Assembly: GCA_934488695.1 (NCBI GenBank)
Contig: CAKSSH010000024.1
Coordinates: forward strand, 1-23,732
Length of the DNA: 23,732 nt
Reading direction: 5' to 3'
Source of the DNA: an uncultured Oscillospiraceae bacterium
Lineage (GTDB): Bacteria > Bacillota > Clostridia > Oscillospirales > Ruminococcaceae
This document shows positions 14,321 through 21,815 of this stretch, in pieces. Every line of letters starts with the position of its first letter. Position 1 is the first letter of the stretch. Made by a program: the position numbers and the translations under genes. The notes beneath the pieces were generated by a model, which did no database searches, was not told the DNA's origin, and was given only the letters and a program-made list of their open reading frames with translations.

Positions 14321-14599
14321 ATGTATTTGCACTTAGGAGGCAACTGCACGGTGGCGCGGCAGGAAATCTTAGGGATTTTCGATTTGGAAAACACCTCGCT
14401 CTCGCGGGACACTAAGGCTTTTTTGGCTGCGGGAGAAAAAAACGGCGAGGTTGTTTATGCCACGCGGGAGCTTCCGAAGTCTTTTATTGTGACCCGGCGC
14501 GGCAGCCGGCGCCGAATCTACATCTCGCCGGTTTCGGTGCAAACGCTGCGGCGCCGGCAGTCTTTGTCAGAAATTCAAGAACATCCACTTTATTTTTAA
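14321..14599 (+). CDS. remB: Extracellular matrix regulator RemB (DUF370)
   Basis: The 92-residue protein begins MYLHLGGN, the hallmark of the RemA/RemB (DUF370) family of DNA-binding regulators. The place between recF and gyrB matches B. subtilis yaaB/remB, and the length fits. The ATG has an AAAGGGG site 9 bp upstream. An in-frame TTG at 14210 would add 37 residues that do not resemble the family. The family's role in biofilm matrix control is known from Bacillus; the targets here are unknown. Confidence 0.9.
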   Translation: MYLHLGGNCTVARQEILGIFDLENTSLSRDTKAFLAAGEKNGEVVYATRELPKSFIVTRRGSRRRIYISPVSVQTLRRRQSLSEIQEHPLYF

Positions 14600-14646
14600 A
14601 ACATTTGATAAAATAAAGAAAAAGAACATTTAAAGGAGCAATTTCG

Positions 14647-16584
14647 GTGGAGCAAAACAAACAGGTATACGATGAAAATCAAATACAGGTGCTGGAGGGG
14701 CTGGAGGCTGTCCGAAAGCGTCCCGGAATGTACATCGGGTCGACCGGCCCGCGCGGACTGCACCATCTGGTCTATGAAATCGTGGATAACTCCATCGATG
14801 AGGCCCTGGCCGGCGAATGTGACCTTATCCGGGTCGAAATTTTGCCGGGCAATATCATTCGCGTGACCGATGACGGCCGCGGAATCCCGGTCGGGATTCA
14901 CCCCAAGCTGGGAATTTCCACCATTACCGTTATCTTTACGGTACTGCACGCCGGCGGAAAATTCGGCGGCAGCGGGTACAAGGTGTCGGGCGGTCTGCAC
15001 GGCGTCGGCGCATCGGTGGTAAACGCGCTGAGCGAATATTTGGAGGTCCGGGTTTTTCACGACGGAAAAACTTATTTTCAGCGTTTTGAGCGCGGCAAGC
15101 CCTGTGAGGAGGCTCGGGTCATCGGGACAACCGACCGGCGCGGGACCGAGGTCACCTTTAAGGCCGACGGGGAGATTTTTGAAGAAGTCGTTTACGATTA
15201 CGACATTTTGCTGACCCGACTGCGGGAGCAGGCGTTTCTCAATGCCGGTGTCAAGATCGAGATTACCGATAGGCGGGATCCCGAGAACGAGACCGGTGAG
15301 CTGCTCCACTATGAGGGCGGCATCCGCAGCTTTGTCGAGCACATTCACACCCGCCGACAGATGACGGTGCTGCACGAAGACATTATTTATATGTCCGGCC
15401 GGAACGGAGACAGCATTGCCGAGGTGGCTATGCAGTATAACGACGGCTACAACGAACTGCTTTTGAGCTTTGCCAACAACATCCACACCACCGACGGCGG
15501 TACGCATGAGGACGGATTTAAGCGGGCGCTGACCCGGGTCTGCAACGACTATGCCCGCAAAAGCGGCGTGCTCAAGGAGGCAGACAAGAACTTTTCGGGT
15601 GAGGACGTTCGAGAGGGTCTGACGGCGATCATTTCGGTCAAGCTGACCGACGCGCAGTTTGAGGGACAGACCAAAGCCCGCCTCGGCAACACCGATATTC
15701 GGACGCTGGTGGAAGGGCTGGTTTCAAAAAAGCTTGCGGAGTATTTTGAAGAAAATCCGGCGGTCGCGCGGGCCATTATGGACAAGGTCGTCAGCGCCTC
15801 CCGTGCTCGCGAGGCGGCGCGAAAAGCCCGCGACCTGACTCGGCGCAAGTCGGCGCTGGAGTCGGCCTCCCTGCCGGGAAAGCTTGCCGACTGCTCCAGC
15901 AAGGAGCGCGGTTCGACCGAGATCTTCATCGTTGAGGGAGACTCGGCCGGCGGCTCGGCCAAGATGGGGCGCGATCGGCGGTTTCAGGCCATTTTGGCTC
16001 TTTGGGGCAAAATGCTCAATGTAGAAAAAGCCCGCATCGACAAGGTTTACGACAACGAAAAGCTGACGCCGATCGTTTTGGCGCTCGGCTGCGGACTGGG
16101 ACAGGACATTGATTTGAGTCGGCTGCGCTACGGCAAGGTCATTATCATGGCCGATGCCGACGTCGACGGCTCGCACATTCGTACGTTGCTGTTGACCTTT
16201 TTCTTCCGGTTTATGCGGCCGTTGGTCGAAGAGGGGCATGTGTATCTGGCTCAGCCGCCGCTGTTCAAGCTGCAGAAGGGCAAGGAGATCCGCTATGCTT
16301 ACAGCGATGAGGAGCGGGATGCTTTTCTGAAGGAGCTTAACGACGACCCGGCGCTTGCCCGCAACAAAATGGAGGTCCAGCGCTACAAAGGTCTCGGTGA
16401 AATGGACCCCGAGCAGCTATGGGAAACCACGATGAATCCGCAAACCCGGCAAATGATTCGGGTTACGCTGGAGGACGCCATGGTCGCCGACGAGACCTTC
16501 TCGATTTTGATGGGCGACAAGGTAGAGCCGCGCCGAGCCTTTATTGAGAAAAACGCGCGGTATGTCAACAATCTTGATATTTAA
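14647..16584 (+). CDS. gyrB: DNA gyrase subunit B
   Basis: GyrB supplies ATP hydrolysis for gyrase, which introduces negative supercoils. The 645-residue protein has the GHKL ATPase elements EIVDNSIDEA (44-53), DDGRGIP and GGLHGVGASVVNALS. The TOPRIM motifs are EGDSAGGSAK and DADVDGSHIRTLLLTFFFR. It ends with the usual ARYVNNLDI. The start is a GTG 8 bp after AAAGGAG, giving the family-like N-terminus with LEGLEAVRKRPGMYIG. Within the TOPRIM core it reads ILALWGKML where Bacillus has ILPLRGKIL. A weak -10 TAAAAT at 14609-14614 without a good -35 could be a promoter. Confidence 0.98.
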   Translation: MEQNKQVYDENQIQVLEGLEAVRKRPGMYIGSTGPRGLHHLVYEIVDNSIDEALAGECDLIRVEILPGNIIRVTDDGRGIPVGIHPKLGISTITVIFTVLHAGGKFGGSGYKVSGGLHGVGASVVNALSEYLEVRVFHDGKTYFQRFERGKPCEEARVIGTTDRRGTEVTFKADGEIFEEVVYDYDILLTRLREQAFLNAGVKIEITDRRDPENETGELLHYEGGIRSFVEHIHTRRQMTVLHEDIIYMSGRNGDSIAEVAMQYNDGYNELLLSFANNIHTTDGGTHEDGFKRALTRVCNDYARKSGVLKEADKNFSGEDVREGLTAIISVKLTDAQFEGQTKARLGNTDIRTLVEGLVSKKLAEYFEENPAVARAIMDKVVSASRAREAARKARDLTRRKSALESASLPGKLADCSSKERGSTEIFIVEGDSAGGSAKMGRDRRFQAILALWGKMLNVEKARIDKVYDNEKLTPIVLALGCGLGQDIDLSRLRYGKVIIMADADVDGSHIRTLLLTFFFRFMRPLVEEGHVYLAQPPLFKLQKGKEIRYAYSDEERDAFLKELNDDPALARNKMEVQRYKGLGEMDPEQLWETTMNPQTRQMIRVTLEDAMVADETFSILMGDKVEPRRAFIEKNARYVNNLDI

Positions 16585-16593
16585 GGAGCCGCT

Positions 16594-17394
16594 ATGCCGC
16601 AATCAGAGCTTTCAGTGGAGTTTTCTCTCAGCCGGCGCCGCGCCAAAAAGCTGTATATTGCCTACTTTTTTCAAATCGACCGCCTCAAAAGGCGAATCCG
16701 AGCGGGGCTGTCTCTTTTGCTGATTCTGTTTTTTGCCGTTAGCGTTTATCGCGGCGGGACCCGCGGGGATGTTTTTCTGTTGGCCGTCAGCATTGCCACG
16801 CTGGCAGCACTTTATGTTCTGCCTTTTTTGCAGGCCTCTGCAGCGGCGGCAGCGCTGCCGGAGCAGCTGCAGGCAACCTTGCTGCTGTCCTTGCAGCGAA
16901 TCGCACTGCTGAAAAACGGAAGCCCGGCAGCCCCGACCCCTTTCGGGTCGCCGGACGAGGAAACGCCGTCAGAGCCTTTGTGTGAAGAGCGGACAGGGCG
17001 GGCTTTACAAGACGAGCCGCCGGTGTTGCCGGGCGCGTCAGCTGCGGTCCCCCGAGAAGCGTGTGCGGAAGCCCCGGCTCCGTTCGGGTCGCCGGACACC
17101 CCCGGCTTGCAAGAGGTGCCCGCTCGGGACACCGCATTGCCGGACAGCGCATTGCCGGACAGCGCATTGCCGGACAGCGCATTGCCGGACAGCGCACAGC
17201 CGGACAGCGCATTGCCGGCCGGCAGCCTGCCGGTCGAGGCGCCGATGACGGCGCTCCTTTTGCCACAGGCATTGTTCTTGCAGCAGCGGCAACGGCTATG
17301 GGTCGTTCCCGGCGAGGCCTTTAAGGAGCGGCGCGGCGAGGTGCGTCGGCTGCTTTCACAGGCGCTGGGAGAGCGGTTTTCGGAAAAGAATTAA
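16594..17394 (+). CDS. Two-helix membrane protein of unknown function
   Basis: I do not recognise this 266-residue protein. Residues 1-37 are basic (RRRAKKLYIAYFFQIDRLKRR). Two probable membrane helices follow at about 38-52 and 58-80. Then comes a long Pro/Ala/Glu-rich region (about 110-215) with a twice-used PFGSPD motif (116-121 and 163-168) and the pentapeptide repeat LPDSA. The end (about 219-262) is LLLPQALFLQQ...EAFKERRGEVRRLLSQALG, an ordered segment. The helix pair plus this tail recalls YcxB-like proteins, but only weakly. The ATG follows gyrB by 9 bp with an AAGGAG site, so it is co-transcribed with gyrB and possibly gyrA. Confidence 0.8.
   Translation: MPQSELSVEFSLSRRRAKKLYIAYFFQIDRLKRRIRAGLSLLLILFFAVSVYRGGTRGDVFLLAVSIATLAALYVLPFLQASAAAAALPEQLQATLLLSLQRIALLKNGSPAAPTPFGSPDEETPSEPLCEERTGRALQDEPPVLPGASAAVPREACAEAPAPFGSPDTPGLQEVPARDTALPDSALPDSALPDSALPDSAQPDSALPAGSLPVEAPMTALLLPQALFLQQRQRLWVVPGEAFKERRGEVRRLLSQALGERFSEKN
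17137..17219 (+). repeat. 15-bp in-frame tandem repeat (LPDSA)
   Basis: The unit TTGCCGGACAGCGCA occurs four times exactly, from 17137 to 17196. A fifth copy beginning CAG (17197-17211) and a partial sixth follow. It encodes LPDSA x4, QPDSA, then LPAGS. The exact nucleotide identity points to recent slippage expansion, and copy number changes would keep the reading frame. Confidence 0.95.
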
Positions 17395-17460
17395 ATCCTA
17401 ATTGTATATTATGATTTGTTTATTACTCTCTGTAAATAAAATGAAAAGGAAAACAGCATC

Positions 17461-20058
17461 ATGAACCAAAAGGAAAACAACGGGATTCACGAAAACGACG
17501 AGCAGTATTTCCAGGACGACAGTATGCAGAACATCCACAAGGTGGATATTGTGCGGGAGATGAAAACCTCCTACCTGGACTATTCGATGTCGGTGATTAT
17601 CGGGCGAGCTTTGCCGGACGTGCGGGACGGGCTGAAGCCGGTCCACCGCCGGATTCTCTTCACCATGAATGAGAACGGGCTTTATCCGAATCAAGCGTAC
17701 CGGAAGTGTGCGGACACGGTCGGTGCCGTTTTGGGGCGGTACCACCCGCACGGAGACGCGTCGGTGTACGATGCGCTGGTGCGGATGGCGCAGGATTTTT
17801 CGCTGCGCTATCCCCTGGTGGACGGTCACGGAAACTTCGGGTCGGTTGACGGAGACCCGGCAGCCGCTTACCGGTACACCGAGTCCCGCATGAGCCGGGT
17901 GGCCATGGATATGCTGACCGATATTGATAAGGACACGGTGGATTTTGTTTCCAACTACGACGACCGTTTAAAGGAGCCGTCGGTGCTTCCCGGTCGGTTT
18001 CCGGGGCTTTTGGTCAACGGGTCGGACGGAATTGCCGTCGGCATGGCGACCAAAATTCCGCCGCACAATCTGCGCGAGGTCTGTGACGGCATTTGTTATC
18101 TGATCGATCATCCCGAGGCCGAGCTTGCGGATTTGATGGACTACGTCAAGGGGCCGGACTTCCCCACCGGCGGAATTATCATGGGTCGCTCCGGGATTCG
18201 GGCGGCGTATGCGACCGGGCAGGGTCGGTTTATTCTGCGTTCGCGCGCGGAGATCGAGGAAGAGAAAAACGGGAAATTCCGGATCGTTGTCACCGAGATT
18301 CCCTATCAGGTCAACAAGGCGCGGTTGATCATGTCGATTGCCGACCTGATTCGGCAAAAGCGTATTGACGGAATCACCGATTTGCGTGACGAGTCGGACC
18401 GCGAGGGCATGCGCATTGTGGTGGAGCTGCGGCGGGACGTCAACCCGCAGGTCATCTTAAATCAGCTGTATTCTTACACCCAGCTGCAAACGACCTACGG
18501 CGCCATTTTGCTGGCAATTTGTGACGGGCAGCCGAAAATCATGTCGCTCAAGGAAATCATGTCGCAGTATATCGCGTTTCAGGAGCAGGTGATTGAACGG
18601 CGGACCCGCTTTGATTTAAAGAAAGCGCAGGAGCGTGCCCACATTTTAGAGGGATACAAGCTGGCGCTGGATTATATTGACGAGGTGGTACAGCTGCTGC
18701 GCAGCTCCAAGAGCATTCCGGAGGGCAAGGAGGCGCTGATGGCGCGGTTTTCCCTTTCCGATGCACAGGCGACAGCCATTGTGCAAATGCAGCTGGGTCG
18801 GCTCACCGGCATGGAGCGCAGCAAAATTGAGGAGGAGCTGGCGGCGCTGCGGCTGAAGATTGAGGATTATGAGGACATTTTAGCGCATGAAAGCCGGGTG
18901 CTGGAGATCATCAAGGAAGAACTTTCCGAGATTGCCCGCAAGTATGGCGACGAGCGTCGGACCGCGATTGAAAATGTCAGCGGCGAGGTGGATATTGAGG
19001 ACTTGATCCCGGAGGAAAACAGTGTTGTCACGCTGACCCATTTCGGGTATATCAAGCGGGTCGCGGCGGACACCTACCGCGCGCAGGGCCGTGCCGGACG
19101 CGGTGTTTCCGGGTTGTCGCGCCGAGATGAGGACTTTGTGGAGGAAATGTTTGTCGCCTCATCGCACGACCATGTGCTGTTTGTCACCGAGACCGGGCGG
19201 ATGTTCCGGCTCAAGTGTTTTGAAATTCCGGAGGGCGGTCGAAACGCCCGCGGGACAAATATCGTCAACCTTCTGCCGCTTCAAAGCGGGGAGAAGATTG
19301 CGGCCATGCTGCATTTGTCCGACCTGGAGGAGGACGGGCAATTTCTTGTCATGGCGACCGAGCGCGGACTTGTTAAGCGCACGGCGCTGTCCCAGTATCG
19401 ACATATTCGCAAGAGCGGCCTGATTGCCATTAAGCTTCGAGAGGGCGATCATATTTGTGCCGCCCGGCTGACCGGCGGTGACAACGACCTGCTGTTGGCA
19501 ACGCGCAAGGGTCTGGCAATTCGTTTCAGCGAGACCGATGTGCGGCCGATGTCCCGGACGGCGACCGGCGTCCGCGGGATTCATTTGCGCGACGGGGATG
19601 CGGTGGTAGCCTTCACCGTTTTGCAGGAGGGTCAAACGCTGATGACGGTGACGGATCGCGGATACGGAAAGCGGTGTCTGCCGGAGCAGTACCGGCTGCA
19701 ATCGCGCGGCGGGTACGGCACAAGAAACTACCGCGTTGACGAAAAGCGCGGCTGCGTATGCAGCGTTCGCTCGGTTCGGGAAGAGGACGACCTGATGATG
19801 ATTTCCGACAGCGGCGTGATTATCCGGATTCGGATTGCAGACGTGCCGAGGTCTTCTCGGAACACGCTGGGCGTTCGGGTTATGCGGCTGGGTGAGGATG
19901 GCCGGGTTGTGGCCTGTGCGGCGACCGAGCACGACGAAGAGGCCGAGACCGAGCAGGTGGAACAGCTCAGTGAGGAGCAGCTGCGTGCCCAAGAGGCTGA
20001 GGCTGCCGCGGCGGACAGCGCCGCCGAGCCGGAGCTTTCGGAAAAGCAGGATTCTTAA
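17461..20058 (+). CDS. gyrA: DNA gyrase subunit A
   Basis: GyrA cuts and rejoins DNA in gyrase. The 865-residue protein has the quinolone region HPHGDASVYDALVRMAQ, the catalytic tyrosine Y139 in AAYRYTESRMS, and a C-terminal six-blade wrapping domain. The equivalent of E. coli Ser83 is Ala100, and Asp87 is kept as D104. The GyrA box reads QGRAGRG (542-548) rather than the canonical QRRGGKG. The last 45 residues form an acidic Glu/Ala/Gln-rich tail. The ATG has an AAAAGGA site about 10 bp upstream. It lies 66 bp after the membrane-protein gene, in an AT-rich spacer without a clear promoter. Confidence 0.98.
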   Translation: MNQKENNGIHENDEQYFQDDSMQNIHKVDIVREMKTSYLDYSMSVIIGRALPDVRDGLKPVHRRILFTMNENGLYPNQAYRKCADTVGAVLGRYHPHGDASVYDALVRMAQDFSLRYPLVDGHGNFGSVDGDPAAAYRYTESRMSRVAMDMLTDIDKDTVDFVSNYDDRLKEPSVLPGRFPGLLVNGSDGIAVGMATKIPPHNLREVCDGICYLIDHPEAELADLMDYVKGPDFPTGGIIMGRSGIRAAYATGQGRFILRSRAEIEEEKNGKFRIVVTEIPYQVNKARLIMSIADLIRQKRIDGITDLRDESDREGMRIVVELRRDVNPQVILNQLYSYTQLQTTYGAILLAICDGQPKIMSLKEIMSQYIAFQEQVIERRTRFDLKKAQERAHILEGYKLALDYIDEVVQLLRSSKSIPEGKEALMARFSLSDAQATAIVQMQLGRLTGMERSKIEEELAALRLKIEDYEDILAHESRVLEIIKEELSEIARKYGDERRTAIENVSGEVDIEDLIPEENSVVTLTHFGYIKRVAADTYRAQGRAGRGVSGLSRRDEDFVEEMFVASSHDHVLFVTETGRMFRLKCFEIPEGGRNARGTNIVNLLPLQSGEKIAAMLHLSDLEEDGQFLVMATERGLVKRTALSQYRHIRKSGLIAIKLREGDHICAARLTGGDNDLLLATRKGLAIRFSETDVRPMSRTATGVRGIHLRDGDAVVAFTVLQEGQTLMTVTDRGYGKRCLPEQYRLQSRGGYGTRNYRVDEKRGCVCSVRSVREEDDLMMISDSGVIIRIRIADVPRSSRNTLGVRVMRLGEDGRVVACAATEHDEEAETEQVEQLSEEQLRAQEAEAAAADSAAEPELSEKQDS

Positions 20059-20072
20059 AGAAAAAACAAAAA

Positions 20073-20111
20073 TCGGCGCCGCGCACCCCGTTTATGGGTG
20101 CGCGGCGCCGA
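20073..20111 (-). terminator. Terminator between convergent gyrA and chr genes
   Basis: A perfect 16-bp stem (20073-20088 with 20096-20111) has a 7-nt loop. On the minus strand it is followed by TTTTTGTTTTTT, a strong U-tract that ends the chr transcript. On the plus strand only CGCTTGTAT follows, so for gyrA it is a stem without a good U-run. It lies 14 bp past the gyrA stop. Confidence 0.9.
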
Positions 20112-20138
20112 CGCTTGTATGCGGGGGCTGCCGCCGCG

Positions 20139-20735
20139 TTAACCGGGCAGGGGCAGCGCATAACCGGCGACAACGCCCAAAGCAGCCGAAACCAAAATAA
20201 CGACGATGGGATGGATTTTTCGCAGTGTCAAAAGCAGGCAAAGGACAAAAATGCCCGCAGACGTCCAAAAGGCCGGAGAGGAAAGCGCCGGCAGCAGCGC
20301 CTGTGACTTGCCCAACAAGGCGGTTTGAGCCGTTGACAAAACGGCGGCGCCAATCAGACCGACGGTGGCCGGGCGCAGTCCTGTCAAGGCTCCGCGAACC
20401 CAGTAATTTTGCTGGAAGGCGGCATAGCAGCGCGCCAGCAGCAGAATGATGAGGAAGGAAGGCAGCACGACGCCGAGGGTCGCGCAGGTCGAGCCGAGCA
20501 GCGCCATGCCGGCGCCGGAGCTGCCGGCGGTGCAGGAGCCGACATAGGTGGCGATATTGACGGCAAAGGGTCCGGGGGTGCTTTCGCTGACAGCGACAAA
20601 GTCCACCAGAGCCTGCCGGGTCATCCAGCCCTGCGCCGTGACCTCGGCCTCAATGAGCGGCAGCATGGCATAGCCGCCGCCGAAGGTGAAAAGACCGATT
20701 TTGAAAAAGGTCCAAAAAAGCTGCAGAAAAATCAT
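20139..20735 (-). CDS. Chromate transporter family (CHR) half-protein, second gene
   Basis: This 198-residue membrane protein is one half of a split CHR-family transporter. It has the family's FGGGYAMLPL motif near residues 18-27, the SESTPGP motif, and about five or six hydrophobic segments. Family members export chromate in some bacteria. In anaerobes the natural substrate is usually unknown, so chromate resistance is not established here. I chose the ATG at 20733-20735 with a GGAGG site 8 bp upstream; it overlaps the stop of the first chr gene by 4 bp (ATGA). The two are expected to work as a heterodimer. Confidence 0.93.
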   Translation of the reverse strand: MIFLQLFWTFFKIGLFTFGGGYAMLPLIEAEVTAQGWMTRQALVDFVAVSESTPGPFAVNIATYVGSCTAGSSGAGMALLGSTCATLGVVLPSFLIILLLARCYAAFQQNYWVRGALTGLRPATVGLIGAAVLSTAQTALLGKSQALLPALSSPAFWTSAGIFVLCLLLTLRKIHPIVVILVSAALGVVAGYALPLPG

Positions 20736-21289
20736 TGTGCCGACCTCCTGCAAAAAAACGCTGCGGCAAGCCCTGCAAGGGCGCAGCCGGCAATGACGAT
20801 CAGCGGGCTGATTTGCAAAAAGGCCGTTGCCAGAAAGGCAATTGCCATTAAAATGAGGCTGAGCCGGTTGTGCGGACATTGGCGGTACATGGAAAAAAGC
20901 GCTTTAAAAAGGAGCGCCAGCACACCGGCACGGACACCGAAAAAGGCGTATTTTACCGCCCGCAGCTGTTCAAATTGCCGCAGGACAAAGGACAGCAGGG
21001 TAATAACGACAAAAGACGGCAGCACCACCCCGAAGGTTGCGGCAAAGGCGCCGGGAACCCCGGCAATTTTATAGCCGACAAAGGTGGCGCTGTTGATGGC
21101 GATCGGTCCGGGGGTCGATTCGGCAATGGCGACCACATCCAGCAGCTCCTGCGCGGAGAGCCACCGCCGTTTTTCGACGATTTCCCGGGAAATCAGCGGA
21201 ATCATGGCATAGCCGCCGCCGAAGGTAAAGGCGCCAATTTTGAAAAAGACGCTGAAAAGAGCCCCAACGCGGGAAAGTTTTTTTGGCAA
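20732..21289 (-). CDS. Chromate transporter family (CHR) half-protein, first gene
   Basis: The first half of the split CHR pair has FKIGAFTFGGGYAMIPL near the start and an AESTPGP motif, with about five or six hydrophobic segments. I prefer the TTG at 21287-21289 (185 residues), which sits 8 bp after an AGGGAGG site. The ATG at 21331 would add 14 polar residues and has no visible ribosome site. A Noc-binding-site-like palindrome lies in its ISREI codons. It lies downstream of the lysR gene on the same strand, across a 526-bp repeat region, and may be regulated by it; that is inference. Confidence 0.9.
   Translation of the reverse strand: MPKKLSRVGALFSVFFKIGAFTFGGGYAMIPLISREIVEKRRWLSAQELLDVVAIAESTPGPIAINSATFVGYKIAGVPGAFAATFGVVLPSFVVITLLSFVLRQFEQLRAVKYAFFGVRAGVLALLFKALFSMYRQCPHNRLSLILMAIAFLATAFLQISPLIVIAGCALAGLAAAFFCRRSAQ
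21180..21193. other. Perfect Noc-binding-site (NBS) palindrome
   Basis: ATTTCCCGGGAAAT is identical to the 14-bp Noc-binding site described in B. subtilis. It lies in the first chr gene, read on the minus strand as ISREI. The window encodes a Noc-type protein, so this is a plausible binding site about 11 kb from dnaA. A weaker 12/14 match lies in noc itself at 1681-1694. Confidence 0.65.
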
Positions 21290-21371
21290 AAGGAAAGCCT
21301 CCCTTGTGAGTTTTCGTCCGTCGGGCGCCATGCCGGCAAACGCCGCAGCGAAATGCCCTCCGGCGCAAAAG

Positions 21372-21720
21372 GCCGGCAGCTTGTTCGCAGATTAGCGCTC
21401 TGCGGATTAACGCGCCGCACCGCGCCCGGCGCCGCAGCACGTTTCTGCCCCGCGCCCGGCGGCACTCCCCGCCGGCAGCTTGTTCGCAGATTAGCGCTCT
21501 GCGGATTAACGCCCCGCGTCGCGCCGAACCGCACCACAGCACGTTTCTGCCCCGCGCCCGGCGGCACCCCCGCCGGCAGCTTGTCTGCGGATTAGCGACC
21601 CGCGCTGCACCGCACCCGGCACCGCAGCACGGTCATGCCCCGCGCCCGCGGCGCTGCCCGCGACCGGCGGCACCCCCGCCGGCAGCTTGTTCGCAGATTA
21701 GCGACCCGCGCCGCGCCGCC
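21372..21720. repeat. Four units of an about 100-bp GC-rich repeat
   Basis: The sequence GCCGGCAGCTTGTTCGCAGA (with small changes) recurs at 21372, 21471, 21572 and 21678, spaced 99, 101 and 106 bp. Each unit continues with GATTAGCG and then a GC-rich part ending in a CCCGCGCCCGGCGGCAC-like block. The region lies between lysR and the chr genes on the minus strand and has no gene I can support. Open minus-strand frames repeating VNPQSANLRTSCR are a product of the repeat. Confidence 0.88.
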
Positions 21721-21747
21721 TGCGGCGGCAGGGCGCGCCCCTTTCTC

Positions 21748-21771
21748 AAAGACGCTGATGGCGGCGTCTTT
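21748..21771 (+). terminator. Plus-oriented hairpin with U-tract beside lysR
   Basis: AAAGACGC (21748-21755) pairs with GCGTCTTT (21764-21771) around an 8-nt loop, followed on the plus strand by TTCTTTTTTT. On the minus strand the stem is followed by GAGAAAGG, a poor U-tract. No plus-strand gene ends here. It may block antisense transcription, or serve lysR inefficiently, since it lies 45 bp past the lysR stop. Confidence 0.5.
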
Positions 21772-21815
21772 TTCTTTTTTTCCCGCGCCCGCGGCGCGGC
21801 ACGGCGGGCGGAAAA

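Noticed and set aside
17395..17460. gyrA promoter in the AT-rich spacer
   Set aside because: TAAAAT and TATATT -10-like hexamers exist but no -35 at proper spacing was found.
21202..21567. Minus-strand open frame with repeated VNPQSANLRTSCR
   Set aside because: It is explained by the about 100-bp repeat, has no ribosome site, and overlaps the start of the first chr gene.
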